Below are positions 35,430-43,182 of a DNA stretch of 64,000 nucleotides, piece by piece; the stretch's first letter is position 1, and each line of letters starts with the position of its first letter. The DNA lies in the NCBI RefSeq assembly GCF_003269425.1, contig NZ_CP030104.1, forward strand, positions 3,443,001 to 3,507,000. Reading direction: 5' to 3'. This DNA comes from Flagellimonas maritima (lineage in GTDB: Bacteria; Bacteroidota; Bacteroidia; Flavobacteriales; Flavobacteriaceae). A program made the position numbers and the translations under genes. A model generated the notes under the pieces. It had not been told where the DNA came from. It saw only the letters and a program-made list of their open reading frames with translations, and ran no database searches.

Positions 35430-36692
35430 ATGAAAGGTTTTCTTCTGATTGTAATAATATTATTGTTGGCTTCCTGTAGAGAAAAGGAAAATCAGACAAG
35501 TATAGTCGTCTCCATTGAAAAAAAGATTGGAAGTGAGCCTTTTAGAAGAGTAAACATGCCATTCAAACATGTCGATACTATACCTGATTTTATTAATGGA
35601 ATTCCCAAGCTTGATTCACTAGCTCTTTTTAGACTGAAACTGCATAAAAAGTCCAAGCAGAACAACAATCCTTCCAATATTGACCTAAAGAATTTTTTAT
35701 ATGCAGTTAATGGGTATAAAGGAAATAATCAAGTCATAATTACCGACAACAACAACAATTATAGCTTTAGTGATGATTCCTTAATTATTGCCTCCCAGAA
35801 GTCCAAATATTTAGTTCGTAATGATTTGGGCGTCCAAGATTCCTTTCCAATTCTTAAGGTATATGCTGAAAACTTTGAAGGGGACAGTACTATAAATGAT
35901 TTTTACTATATCCAAACAATACCCTATTATGGTTATTTACATCCTGTTAAAGACTCCATTAGAGAATTATACAAATTGGTTGGTGTTATTAATGAGCATT
36001 GGGAGGGATTTTTTAAACATCAAAAGATTGATTATAAAATAGGATTGAGCAGTAATTTTCTTGGAAATCCTTCCATCCTTATTTCTAAAAGACAACAAGC
36101 CTTTCCCAATCCAACAAAAAATGGAACTTTCTTTCCATATAAAGTTGAAGACACAATTAAGATCGCAAATGATTTTTTCTATATAAAAAAGTTGGACTTT
36201 GATGGAAAAGAAATCGTTCTGAATAGGCTGAATATGAGCAACCAGAATCGAATGGGCTATAGAATGGGCGAGAAAATTGAAGATTTACAGTTCTTCGACA
36301 TTGTATCCAACAAAACCATTTCTACAAAATATCTATTAGACAAGCATGAGTTTGTACTATTAGATTTTTGGGGTACATGGTGTGCTCCCTGTATAGCTCT
36401 TACTCCAGATTTGATAAGATTAAATGATACTTATAAGAATAAATTGCGCATAGTAAGTATAGCTTACGATAAAAGCTTGGATAATGTTTTGGATTATATA
36501 AGAGATAGCAATTTAAATTGGAACCATGCTTATATTCAGGGTGATGCCAAAGGCCGTACTCATCCAAAGTTAATCCGAGATTTAAAAATCAGTTCGTATC
36601 CTACGTTTATTCTTATTAATTCCAATGGAGATATTGAATATAGGGGGGGGTCTCAAACCTTACAAAGTATTGATTCAATATTGGCGGATTGA
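35430..36692 (+). CDS. TlpA-like thioredoxin-fold lipoprotein
   Basis: From the ATG at 35430 the product is a 420-aa lipoprotein: MKGFLLIVIILLLASC, cysteine at residue 16. A TTG 15 bases upstream would spoil the signal peptide. Residues 20-280 are a beta-rich domain I do not recognise; the C-terminal 140 residues are a TlpA/AhpC-type thioredoxin fold with FWGTWCAPC as the redox motif and a cis-Pro strand SSYPTFILIN. It would reduce or form disulfides on the periplasmic side. Preceded by the C39-like fragment, which hints at a former disulfide-peptide export locus. Confidence 0.87.
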   Translation: MKGFLLIVIILLLASCREKENQTSIVVSIEKKIGSEPFRRVNMPFKHVDTIPDFINGIPKLDSLALFRLKLHKKSKQNNNPSNIDLKNFLYAVNGYKGNNQVIITDNNNNYSFSDDSLIIASQKSKYLVRNDLGVQDSFPILKVYAENFEGDSTINDFYYIQTIPYYGYLHPVKDSIRELYKLVGVINEHWEGFFKHQKIDYKIGLSSNFLGNPSILISKRQQAFPNPTKNGTFFPYKVEDTIKIANDFFYIKKLDFDGKEIVLNRLNMSNQNRMGYRMGEKIEDLQFFDIVSNKTISTKYLLDKHEFVLLDFWGTWCAPCIALTPDLIRLNDTYKNKLRIVSIAYDKSLDNVLDYIRDSNLNWNHAYIQGDAKGRTHPKLIRDLKISSYPTFILINSNGDIEYRGGSQTLQSIDSILAD

Positions 36693-37200
36693 ATAATCAC
36701 AAAATTAATTGAAGTATTCTTTTAGGTTTTGTAAACCTTTTTGGTGTTTCATAAATATTCAATATTTGAAACCACTTTAATAGGACTATTAATTAGGCTA
36801 TTCTGCCCTAGCCTATTATCAGTTTTTAAATGCCCTAGTAATCGGTCTCTTTCCAGAATAGTAAAATTCATGAATATAATCAACTCTAACATTTTAAAAG
36901 TCGTAGCTATAGACAAAATGGGAAAATCATCATTTGGGACTATATTTTTAAATTTGATGTAGATAGATACACTGTTGAAGGAAAAATCGATATTAATATT
37001 GAGAACCATAAGAATACGTTTTTTACTAAAAAAAAATGGCCTTGTTCGTATAGCTGCTACTAGTGACGCCCACTTAAAAAGTGTACAATCAACCCTACCG
37101 ATACCGAAAAACTTAGAAAACAGGTATTTCTTAAGATATAAAATACTCCCGTTACCGATAACGGCATTTGTCCATTACCTACAAATTGTATATTTGAAAC
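36693..37200 (+). other. Spacer with a probable gene remnant and a hairpin
   Basis: No intact gene. Between about 36869 and 37066 a frame ending at 36962 (ILKVVAIDKMGK) is continued after a one-base shift by IIIWDYIFKFDVDRYTVEGK and INIENHKNTFFTKKKW, protein-like in composition and ended by a stop near 37065. This could be the tail of a lost gene. CCGTTA at 37149-37154 and TAACGG at 37159-37164 form a short hairpin about 40 bases before the JAMM-protein start. Confidence 0.35.
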
Positions 37201-37821
37201 ATGAACGTACGGCTGACCAAAGAGCAAAAAATAAAAATCCTCAACTCCAACGATATTTATGCCATTATGCAGCAGATATTGATGCGGGAGAACAAAATAC
37301 GTAGAAACCAGGAACATTTTTGGGTGGTGGGCCTTGACAACGACCATAAGATACTTTTTATAGAGCTTATTGGCCTTGGAGCGGTCAACCGTGTCAACAC
37401 GGACCCGCCCGATGTCTTTAGAATGGCCATCTACAAACTGGCCGTAAAGCTTATTTTGGTGCACAACCACCCCAGCGGTTCCACTTCCCCTTCGCTTGGC
37501 GACAGGGAATTTACGGACCATATGCTCAAAGTGGGGAAACTTATCAATATTGGGATTATGGACCATCTTATCATTACCGAGACCGACTATGCCAGTTTTG
37601 CCGATCTGGGCATTATGGACGAACTTAAAAAATCCGGGCTGTTTGAAATTATGGGACCCGAAAAGAAAGAATTGGAGCAATGGAAAATTGATACCGAGAA
37701 AAAACGGGCGGTTAAATACAATAAGCTAGAAATTGCTAAGAAAATGAAGGCCAAGGGTTATGATGATGATACTATCAAAGAACTTACTGGATTGACCAGT
37801 TCAGCAATTAAGAAGCTATAG
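37201..37821 (+). CDS. RadC-like JAMM (JAB) domain protein
   Basis: A 206-aa protein with the RadC-type JAMM metal motif HNHPSGSTSPSLGDREFT (residues about 82-99) after the strands HFWVVGLDNDHKILF and VKLILV. The C-terminal 30 residues form a helical extension (KAKGYDDDTIKELTGL) that RadC of E. coli lacks. RadC-like proteins without the N-terminal helix-hairpin-helix region are common cargo of mobile elements; the biochemical role is unproven. Base composition is clearly richer in G and C than the genes around it (codons such as GAC, CCC, GTC), suggesting a separate origin. The right 48-bp repeat begins 24 bases after its stop. Confidence 0.9.
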   Translation: MNVRLTKEQKIKILNSNDIYAIMQQILMRENKIRRNQEHFWVVGLDNDHKILFIELIGLGAVNRVNTDPPDVFRMAIYKLAVKLILVHNHPSGSTSPSLGDREFTDHMLKVGKLINIGIMDHLIITETDYASFADLGIMDELKKSGLFEIMGPEKKELEQWKIDTEKKRAVKYNKLEIAKKMKAKGYDDDTIKELTGLTSSAIKKL

Positions 37822-37844
37822 ATTACTTGTTCGTATTTTTCTAG

Positions 37845-37892
37845 ATATGGCCGCTCCCCTCGCCTATTGTTTTACCAAAATTCTCTTAGGCC
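37845..37892 (+). repeat. 48-bp direct repeat, right copy
   Basis: Identical to 28082-28129 over 48 bases and in the same orientation. It lies between the RadC-like gene and the end of the minus-strand methyltransferase operon. Recombination between the two copies would remove about 9.8 kb with the STAND, parDE, lipoprotein, thioredoxin and RadC-like genes and leave the methyltransferase operon in place. Confidence 0.95.
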
Positions 37893-37919
37893 GTTTAACC
37901 AAGGAATTGTATTTCAACA

Positions 37920-39215
37920 TTAGACAAGGAATAATACACCTTGTCTATTAACATGTCTTGCTAATCGTGATTGAACTTCCGCTAAAAGCTGTTGTCTTAC
38001 TCTAAAAATAGCCTTTCGATTTTTTGAGTATCCCAAAGCATCCTTTGTGAAAAATTCCTTAAAATCTAAAACAATTGAATAATTTTTGCCATCATAAGCA
38101 AACGATGGCGATATGAATACAGCTTCGTTCTTGTAAAATATCTTCGCACTAGATTTACAGAATTCCTCTTCAACTAGTAACCCGTTAATCATTCTATGAT
38201 GGATATATTTACCCTGAACCGTATCGCATAAAGGTGTTACGTTTAACCAAATATTTTTTGACGTTTTAATGATATCCGCTTTCTTAGCTTTCTTTTGTAA
38301 AATGTTATCCAGTAACTTTTCAAATTTGGAATTCAATTTTTTGTCTGAAATTTCGATAACGGTGCCCGAATAAGATAATGGCTTCTTCTCATCTGAAATT
38401 AAAAGCTTCTTATTTATGTTATAGACTGTATCCAAATCTTTAGCGCTTTTTGGAACAGGCAGCTCTTTAACGTCCTTTAACTCGCTATTATTTGTGTAGT
38501 TTTCAACTGTATCATTAAAAACAATGTTCAACGCACTATAACTACTTTTCAGTTTGACATCCGGTTTTGAAGTGTTATATGTATTGCTCCCTGCATAACT
38601 AACTCCCAGTTTGTTAACTAAATGATTTGCATTATGTGACCAATTAATAAAGTTGTGATACGAACTAAATATTTCTTGGAGCGTCTTATCTGCCGAAATA
38701 TGAATGTTGTTTTCCCAATTTAGAAGATACCCGTATACTGGATCTTTCGCTAGGACTTTCTGAATTTCCCTAAACAAGTCAAGATTATTTATTATTTTTT
38801 CACCACTTAAGGTAAAAAAACTGGATTTGATAAATCGCTCAATGGAAATGGGAGCTCTATCTTTCAATTCTTTCTGAAAAAGTTCTTCTAATGAATTGGA
38901 ATAATCATTCTCCTGTTTACTCCAATAGATAATTGAATATGGATAATTATCTTTTGAAATTACTTTTTTGAGTACACCATATAGAACTGACTTTACTTGC
39001 TTGACCGATGGTTTAGCCTTATCTATTAAATTTAAATCAAGAAATAAAATTCTTATATCATTAAATCTAGAATTTTCATCTGGGAGGAAAGTGGCATCGT
39101 CACCTTTATAAAACACATAAGGTATTTGGTTCTTCGAAAAAGCCTTCATTAATGGAAGTGCTTCTTTGAGTTCATTTTCAACTATCGCGATTCTGCCATT
39201 TAAAGGTATGCTCAT
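37920..39215 (-). CDS. Receiver-like protein of the methyltransferase/GHKL operon
   Basis: A 431-aa protein. Residues 7-105 look like a divergent response-regulator receiver: acidic start IVENELKEA, strand ILFLDLNL with D60 in the phospho-acceptor place, and a later strand IIYWSK that could supply the Ser/Thr and Lys. The remaining 320 residues match no family I know; they end with a basic helix (FRVRQQLLAEVQSRLARHV) and contain no visible nuclease motif. The start codon overlaps the stop of the GHKL protein by 4 bases, so the two are translationally coupled, as sensor and regulator pairs often are. It may be the output component of the system. Confidence 0.75.
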   Translation of the reverse strand: MSIPLNGRIAIVENELKEALPLMKAFSKNQIPYVFYKGDDATFLPDENSRFNDIRILFLDLNLIDKAKPSVKQVKSVLYGVLKKVISKDNYPYSIIYWSKQENDYSNSLEELFQKELKDRAPISIERFIKSSFFTLSGEKIINNLDLFREIQKVLAKDPVYGYLLNWENNIHISADKTLQEIFSSYHNFINWSHNANHLVNKLGVSYAGSNTYNTSKPDVKLKSSYSALNIVFNDTVENYTNNSELKDVKELPVPKSAKDLDTVYNINKKLLISDEKKPLSYSGTVIEISDKKLNSKFEKLLDNILQKKAKKADIIKTSKNIWLNVTPLCDTVQGKYIHHRMINGLLVEEEFCKSSAKIFYKNEAVFISPSFAYDGKNYSIVLDFKEFFTKDALGYSKNRKAIFRVRQQLLAEVQSRLARHVNRQGVLFLV

Positions 39216-41791
39216 AACTGTTTTTTAAATTCAAAGACTATAGTTGCACCATCCTTAAATTCTTCAGGCATGATAAAATCACCCCAATCTGGGAAAAATA
39301 ACCTTCCATTTTGTGCTTCCATAATTTCACTTGCAATATGCAAACCTAACCCAATTCCTCCTGGTTTTGCAGATACAAAAGGTTCAACAATGTCTTCTGT
39401 TGGTATCAAAAACCCTGTGCCATTATCAGCAATAATTATATAAATATGTTTGTCATCTTCGCTTAGATTAATGAGAACTTTTTTAGCTAGATTTTGATTT
39501 CCTTTTGCAGCTTTTTCCAACCAGAAAATCGAATTATCGATTAGGTTCATGAGACTGCCAATCAATAAATTTCTTGCGATTTTTAATTTAGTCGAACCAA
39601 TATAACTTTCAAATAGCCTAATAACGTTAATATCATGCGATACTAACCGGTATTCAGTATTAAATAAAGCTTGTACTATAATATCTTTAATATCTTCATG
39701 AGATTTACTTGACTCGCTAATTATTTCAGAATATCCATCAATTAAGGAGGAAAGGTGCTTTATTAGTTTCACTAACCTTTCCGAACTATTTTCTGCCTGT
39801 ATAACCTTTGCTACTTCAGCAATTATTTTTTCTATCTCGTGTATGACTACACTCATACTCAAACCTGCCCCAGCGGCTTTCAATAGGTTATTTGTAACTC
39901 TCTTGTAATCTGATTCGATTTTTACCAAATATTTGGTCAAGTCAGATTTGATACTTGCATCCTGTATTTTCCTATCCACATATTCTTTGACTTCCCCCAG
40001 AAGGTGCATTACAGGTGCAGATTTTGGTGTTGGACCGTAAACAGATTTTAAACGAGCTTTATCGCTGTAGCGTAGAATTTCGACTAATTCAATAGTATGT
40101 AATATAGATGCCTTGAATGCCTTGTACGCGTTATTTTCTACAAACCCTTCTCTATTTGTTTTTTCTATTAAATCTGAACTTTGCCGCCGATTTAGATAGA
40201 CCGCTCCCAAAACAATATTATTGCTAATTTTTTTTGTTGGCTGGTTTACCCTTCTCAAATTCAAATCTAACCAATCACTTTCAGGTTCACCATAATCATA
40301 AACTCTCAATCCATTTCTGAATACCCTTACTCCACCATTTTCTTTGAGATATCTTTTAAAGCCAGATTTATCTGAAACTCCCATTTTTAGTACGAAGGCA
40401 TCTAATTCAAAAATGTAACCTTCAAATGTTATTTCCCCGATTTCATGTTCTCCTAAGGAAAATGACCTTCCGTCTGCATCTTCCAATCCTATAAAGGTGT
40501 TTACAATCTTATCATCTATATCAACTTTAGTAGGAGAAATTTTAGGCATCGATTGCCAAGGGGTAAACTCGTAAAGAAAACTAGTTATACGATTTCCTTC
40601 AATGGTCACTTTGAAATGAAATAAAGAGAATTCTTTAATTTTTTTCCAGTCTAAAAGTCCTTCAAACCAACCGGGCTTATCAATTATATCAAAATTGGGT
40701 TTAAAGGAATCAATTGCTTCAAAAGGGGAAACCAAAGCTGTGATAGATCTCTTTACTCCTCTAGCTATACCTCTTTCCCATTGTTTTCTGAGATTACTTA
40801 TTACGATATTGGTTCCTGTTTTATTGCCTTTGAATATTTGTGGAGAATCTCTTTCATAAATAGTTATAGGAACATCCTCTAAATACTTGTAATCATTAAA
40901 ATCCGTCCAATCTATTTTAACAAAAACCTCATTATTATTTACTGCTTTTGTTGTCATTTCAATTGTATTTCCCAATTTATGGACGCCAAACCTTCCAATG
41001 CCTTTTTCTCCTATTGGAAGTCTCTTATATTTAGGGGTAAGCTCAAGGTTTTCAATTTTTTTCGATTTAAAATCGCTGCCAGGTTCTAACCATACATCAG
41101 TAACAATTTCTAAAGACATGCCATAACCATCATCCTCAATTATAATTATGCCATTTTCATCATCGTCAACATTTTCCATATAAATGTTTACAATGTTTGC
41201 ATCTGCGTCGTAAGAATTTTTTACTAGCTCAACAATTGCAATACTTTCATTTTTAATTAACTGATCTCCAAGTTGTATTAATAATCTTGCTCTCGGTTTA
41301 AAAGTAGCCGCAATTTCGCGTTCAAATCGAATTAGATTTTGGCTGCTCTCATTTTTTAAGTTGTTTTTGAAAACGATTCCTTTATCTATTTCGTTTATTT
41401 TTAAATTTAATTCCATTAGAAACTGTGCTACTTGGGTTTCATCTACGAGAAACCCTTTGAACTCATCATCGTCGAACTTTGTTAAAACAATTAAGTCATT
41501 GATTTTCAATTTTTTACCTAGACGAGTGATTCGATATTCATTTCTTGTACCTTTGCCATAATAGACTACTCTGCTTTTTGAAGTAGTATCGTCAAACCAA
41601 TCTATGGTTATAAATTTATCCTTATTTTGACCTTTTATTCCAGGTGTGTCAAGGAACATGTCAATTGAATTCTTAGGTAAATAGATTCCTCCTTGATGTG
41701 TGCCAGTTACGCCAGCGTCATTTGGAGAAACCAACTTTACAAAGGTTTCTTTAGAATTCTTTATGATTTCGATTATGGAAGAAATACTCAT
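39212..41791 (-). CDS. EcoRII-N-like / MutL-Hsp90-type GHKL ATPase / histidine-kinase-type fusion protein
   Basis: An 859-aa protein with three parts. Residues 15-120 (VSPNDAGVTGTHQGGIYLPK, later VVYYGKGTRNEYRITRLGK) resemble the EcoRII N-terminal DNA-recognition domain. Residues 160-550 are a MutL/Hsp90-like GHKL ATPase: ELVKNSYDAD (188-197), EDDGYGM (219-225), GEKGIGRFG (261-269), followed by GVRVFRNGLRVYDYGEP. Residues 590-859 resemble a histidine kinase: helix with H651 (VIHEIEKI), N-box NLIDNSIFWL, G1 ADNGTGF (788-794) and G2 GGIGLGLHIA (811-820). Two GHKL modules in one chain are rare. It lies 3 bases after the methyltransferase stop and overlaps the receiver-like gene. Confidence 0.82.
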   Translation of the reverse strand: MSISSIIEIIKNSKETFVKLVSPNDAGVTGTHQGGIYLPKNSIDMFLDTPGIKGQNKDKFITIDWFDDTTSKSRVVYYGKGTRNEYRITRLGKKLKINDLIVLTKFDDDEFKGFLVDETQVAQFLMELNLKINEIDKGIVFKNNLKNESSQNLIRFEREIAATFKPRARLLIQLGDQLIKNESIAIVELVKNSYDADANIVNIYMENVDDDENGIIIIEDDGYGMSLEIVTDVWLEPGSDFKSKKIENLELTPKYKRLPIGEKGIGRFGVHKLGNTIEMTTKAVNNNEVFVKIDWTDFNDYKYLEDVPITIYERDSPQIFKGNKTGTNIVISNLRKQWERGIARGVKRSITALVSPFEAIDSFKPNFDIIDKPGWFEGLLDWKKIKEFSLFHFKVTIEGNRITSFLYEFTPWQSMPKISPTKVDIDDKIVNTFIGLEDADGRSFSLGEHEIGEITFEGYIFELDAFVLKMGVSDKSGFKRYLKENGGVRVFRNGLRVYDYGEPESDWLDLNLRRVNQPTKKISNNIVLGAVYLNRRQSSDLIEKTNREGFVENNAYKAFKASILHTIELVEILRYSDKARLKSVYGPTPKSAPVMHLLGEVKEYVDRKIQDASIKSDLTKYLVKIESDYKRVTNNLLKAAGAGLSMSVVIHEIEKIIAEVAKVIQAENSSERLVKLIKHLSSLIDGYSEIISESSKSHEDIKDIIVQALFNTEYRLVSHDINVIRLFESYIGSTKLKIARNLLIGSLMNLIDNSIFWLEKAAKGNQNLAKKVLINLSEDDKHIYIIIADNGTGFLIPTEDIVEPFVSAKPGGIGLGLHIASEIMEAQNGRLFFPDWGDFIMPEEFKDGATIVFEFKKQL

Positions 41792-41794
41792 TAT

Positions 41795-42844
41795 TTATAT
41801 CGCGTTGAGGACGTCACCTCTTTGAAGTAGTTGGTTTTCCTCAATAAAATTAGTCAAATTACCTGCAATTGCATTTAAAACTGGAAAAGCTACTGAATTT
41901 CCAAATTGTTTGTAGGCCTGTAAGTCCGATACTGGCTGTGGTAATGTACCATCAAAAAAATCATAGCATCGCTCAGGAAAACCCTGCAACTTACAAGCTT
42001 CAAGTGGAGTAATACGTCTTGGGATTTGACCGTTTTGTTCTATTAATATTTCGGCTCCATCTTTATAATATCTTGCTGACATTGTCCTCGTAATGTTATT
42101 TGTAAACGGCATTTGAATCATATTAAAACCGAAACCATTTCCCAATCTTTGATGTCTGTTTCTATGTCTTTGGAGAGCATTCCAAGTCCCAAGTCCTAAA
42201 GTATATTTATCTCCGTGTGTTTCTCTTATTTCTACTTCAGGAATAATAATATCCTCCAATTCATAGATTCTGTTTACTGGCGGATCTGGAAATAAATCAT
42301 CAATCTGTTCGGCCGCAATATTTAAATCGTTTCTAAAACCAATAATGTAAATTCGTTCTCTGTGTTGTGGTACCCAATGTGATGCATCGATGATTCTAGT
42401 TTTAAAAGTATATCCTACTTCTGTTAACGATTCGCAAATGGTAATAAAGGTCTTACCCTTGTCATGGCTTTTTAGGTTTTTCACATTTTCAAGAAGGAAA
42501 GTTGCTGGTTGCTTTATTCGTAATATTTCTTTCACTTTAAAAAACTCTGTCCCTTGAGTTGCATCTTCAAAACCGTGCAATCTTCCAAGACTATTTTTTT
42601 TTGAAACTCCAGCTAATGAAAAAGGCTGGCATGGGAATCCAGCAGTTAATAAATCGTGATTAGGTATTTGATTTTGAATATCTTCAATCTCATGAATATC
42701 ACCAAAGGGTATCTCTCCATGAAAAGCATTATAGGTAATTTGAGAATACTTATCCCACTCAGACGAAAACACGCAATCGTTACCGTGAGCTTCAAAGGCA
42801 AATCTTATACCTCCAATACCAGCGTACAAGTCAATAAATTCCAT
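41795..42844 (-). CDS. Dcm-type DNA (cytosine-5) methyltransferase
   Basis: A 349-aa C5-methyltransferase with the motifs in standard order: I LYAGIGGIRFAFE (7-19), IV GFPCQPFS with catalytic C72, VI LLENVKNL (E119, N120, V121), VIII QHRERIYIIGFR (Q160), IX-X region RRITPLEACKLQGFP and QFGNSVAFPVL. The stretch ENVKNLKSHDKGKTF is typical of the Dcm/M.EcoRII group, which modifies CCWGG; the target-recognition region (about 190-270) is not read with confidence. First gene of a three-gene operon with the EcoRII-N-like GHKL protein and the receiver-like protein. No restriction endonuclease gene is beside it. Confidence 0.94.
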   Translation of the reverse strand: MEFIDLYAGIGGIRFAFEAHGNDCVFSSEWDKYSQITYNAFHGEIPFGDIHEIEDIQNQIPNHDLLTAGFPCQPFSLAGVSKKNSLGRLHGFEDATQGTEFFKVKEILRIKQPATFLLENVKNLKSHDKGKTFITICESLTEVGYTFKTRIIDASHWVPQHRERIYIIGFRNDLNIAAEQIDDLFPDPPVNRIYELEDIIIPEVEIRETHGDKYTLGLGTWNALQRHRNRHQRLGNGFGFNMIQMPFTNNITRTMSARYYKDGAEILIEQNGQIPRRITPLEACKLQGFPERCYDFFDGTLPQPVSDLQAYKQFGNSVAFPVLNAIAGNLTNFIEENQLLQRGDVLNAI

Positions 42845-42856
42845 ATAAACGAATTT

Positions 42857-42892
42857 ATGAAATTATCAATATCCATATAAGATTAATTTCAT
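42857..42892. promoter_or_regulatory. Inverted repeat upstream of the methyltransferase gene
   Basis: ATGAAATTA at 42857-42865 and TAATTTCAT at 42884-42892 form a perfect 9-bp inverted repeat with an 18-base centre, starting 13 bases before the methyltransferase start codon. The position suits an operator for autoregulation of the operon, a common need in methylation systems. The sequence is very AT-rich, so chance is possible. Confidence 0.4.
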
Positions 42893-42920
42893 GAGTTATT
42901 TTTAAATTAATAACATAATC

Positions 42921-43014
42921 CTATTCCACACACATTTATTCATGGCCAATTATTTTCTTATAGGAATTCATGCACTTCGTTTCTCGGTGTCACTCCCCTC
43001 CTATCCCTTCGGCT
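42921..43014 (+). repeat. Island repeat family, copy 4 (partial)
   Basis: About 94 bases nearly identical to the first half of copy 2 (CACACATTTATTCATGGCC, then TATAGGAATTCATGCAC and TTTCTCGGTGTCAC). The attC-like second half is missing; the sequence diverges after CTCCTATCCCTTCGGCTCGCC (given as CTCCTATCC and CTTCGGCTCGCC). It marks the right end of the accessory region, beyond which base composition and gene content return to normal. Confidence 0.85.
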
Positions 43015-43182
43015 CGCCATACCACGGAAAATAATATCACAATCAGAAATCCAATTAGTAGGCACGGACATTACCACCTTCTACCTCCCTACAATTAAAT
43101 TCATCAATTGCACACGTTTTATGATCAAATGCGTTAACCACATATTGTCCAATGGCTGTATCTTGTATAAAAACAAACAGAT

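Noticed and set aside
36741..37009. Overlapping 73- and 86-codon frames on opposite strands
   Set aside because: Neither has a recognisable start context or domain; part of the plus-strand frame is better read as a decayed gene.
37060..37680. 206-codon minus-strand frame over the RadC-like gene
   Set aside because: The plus-strand frame of equal length holds the complete JAMM motif; the antisense frame is a by-product of its codon use.
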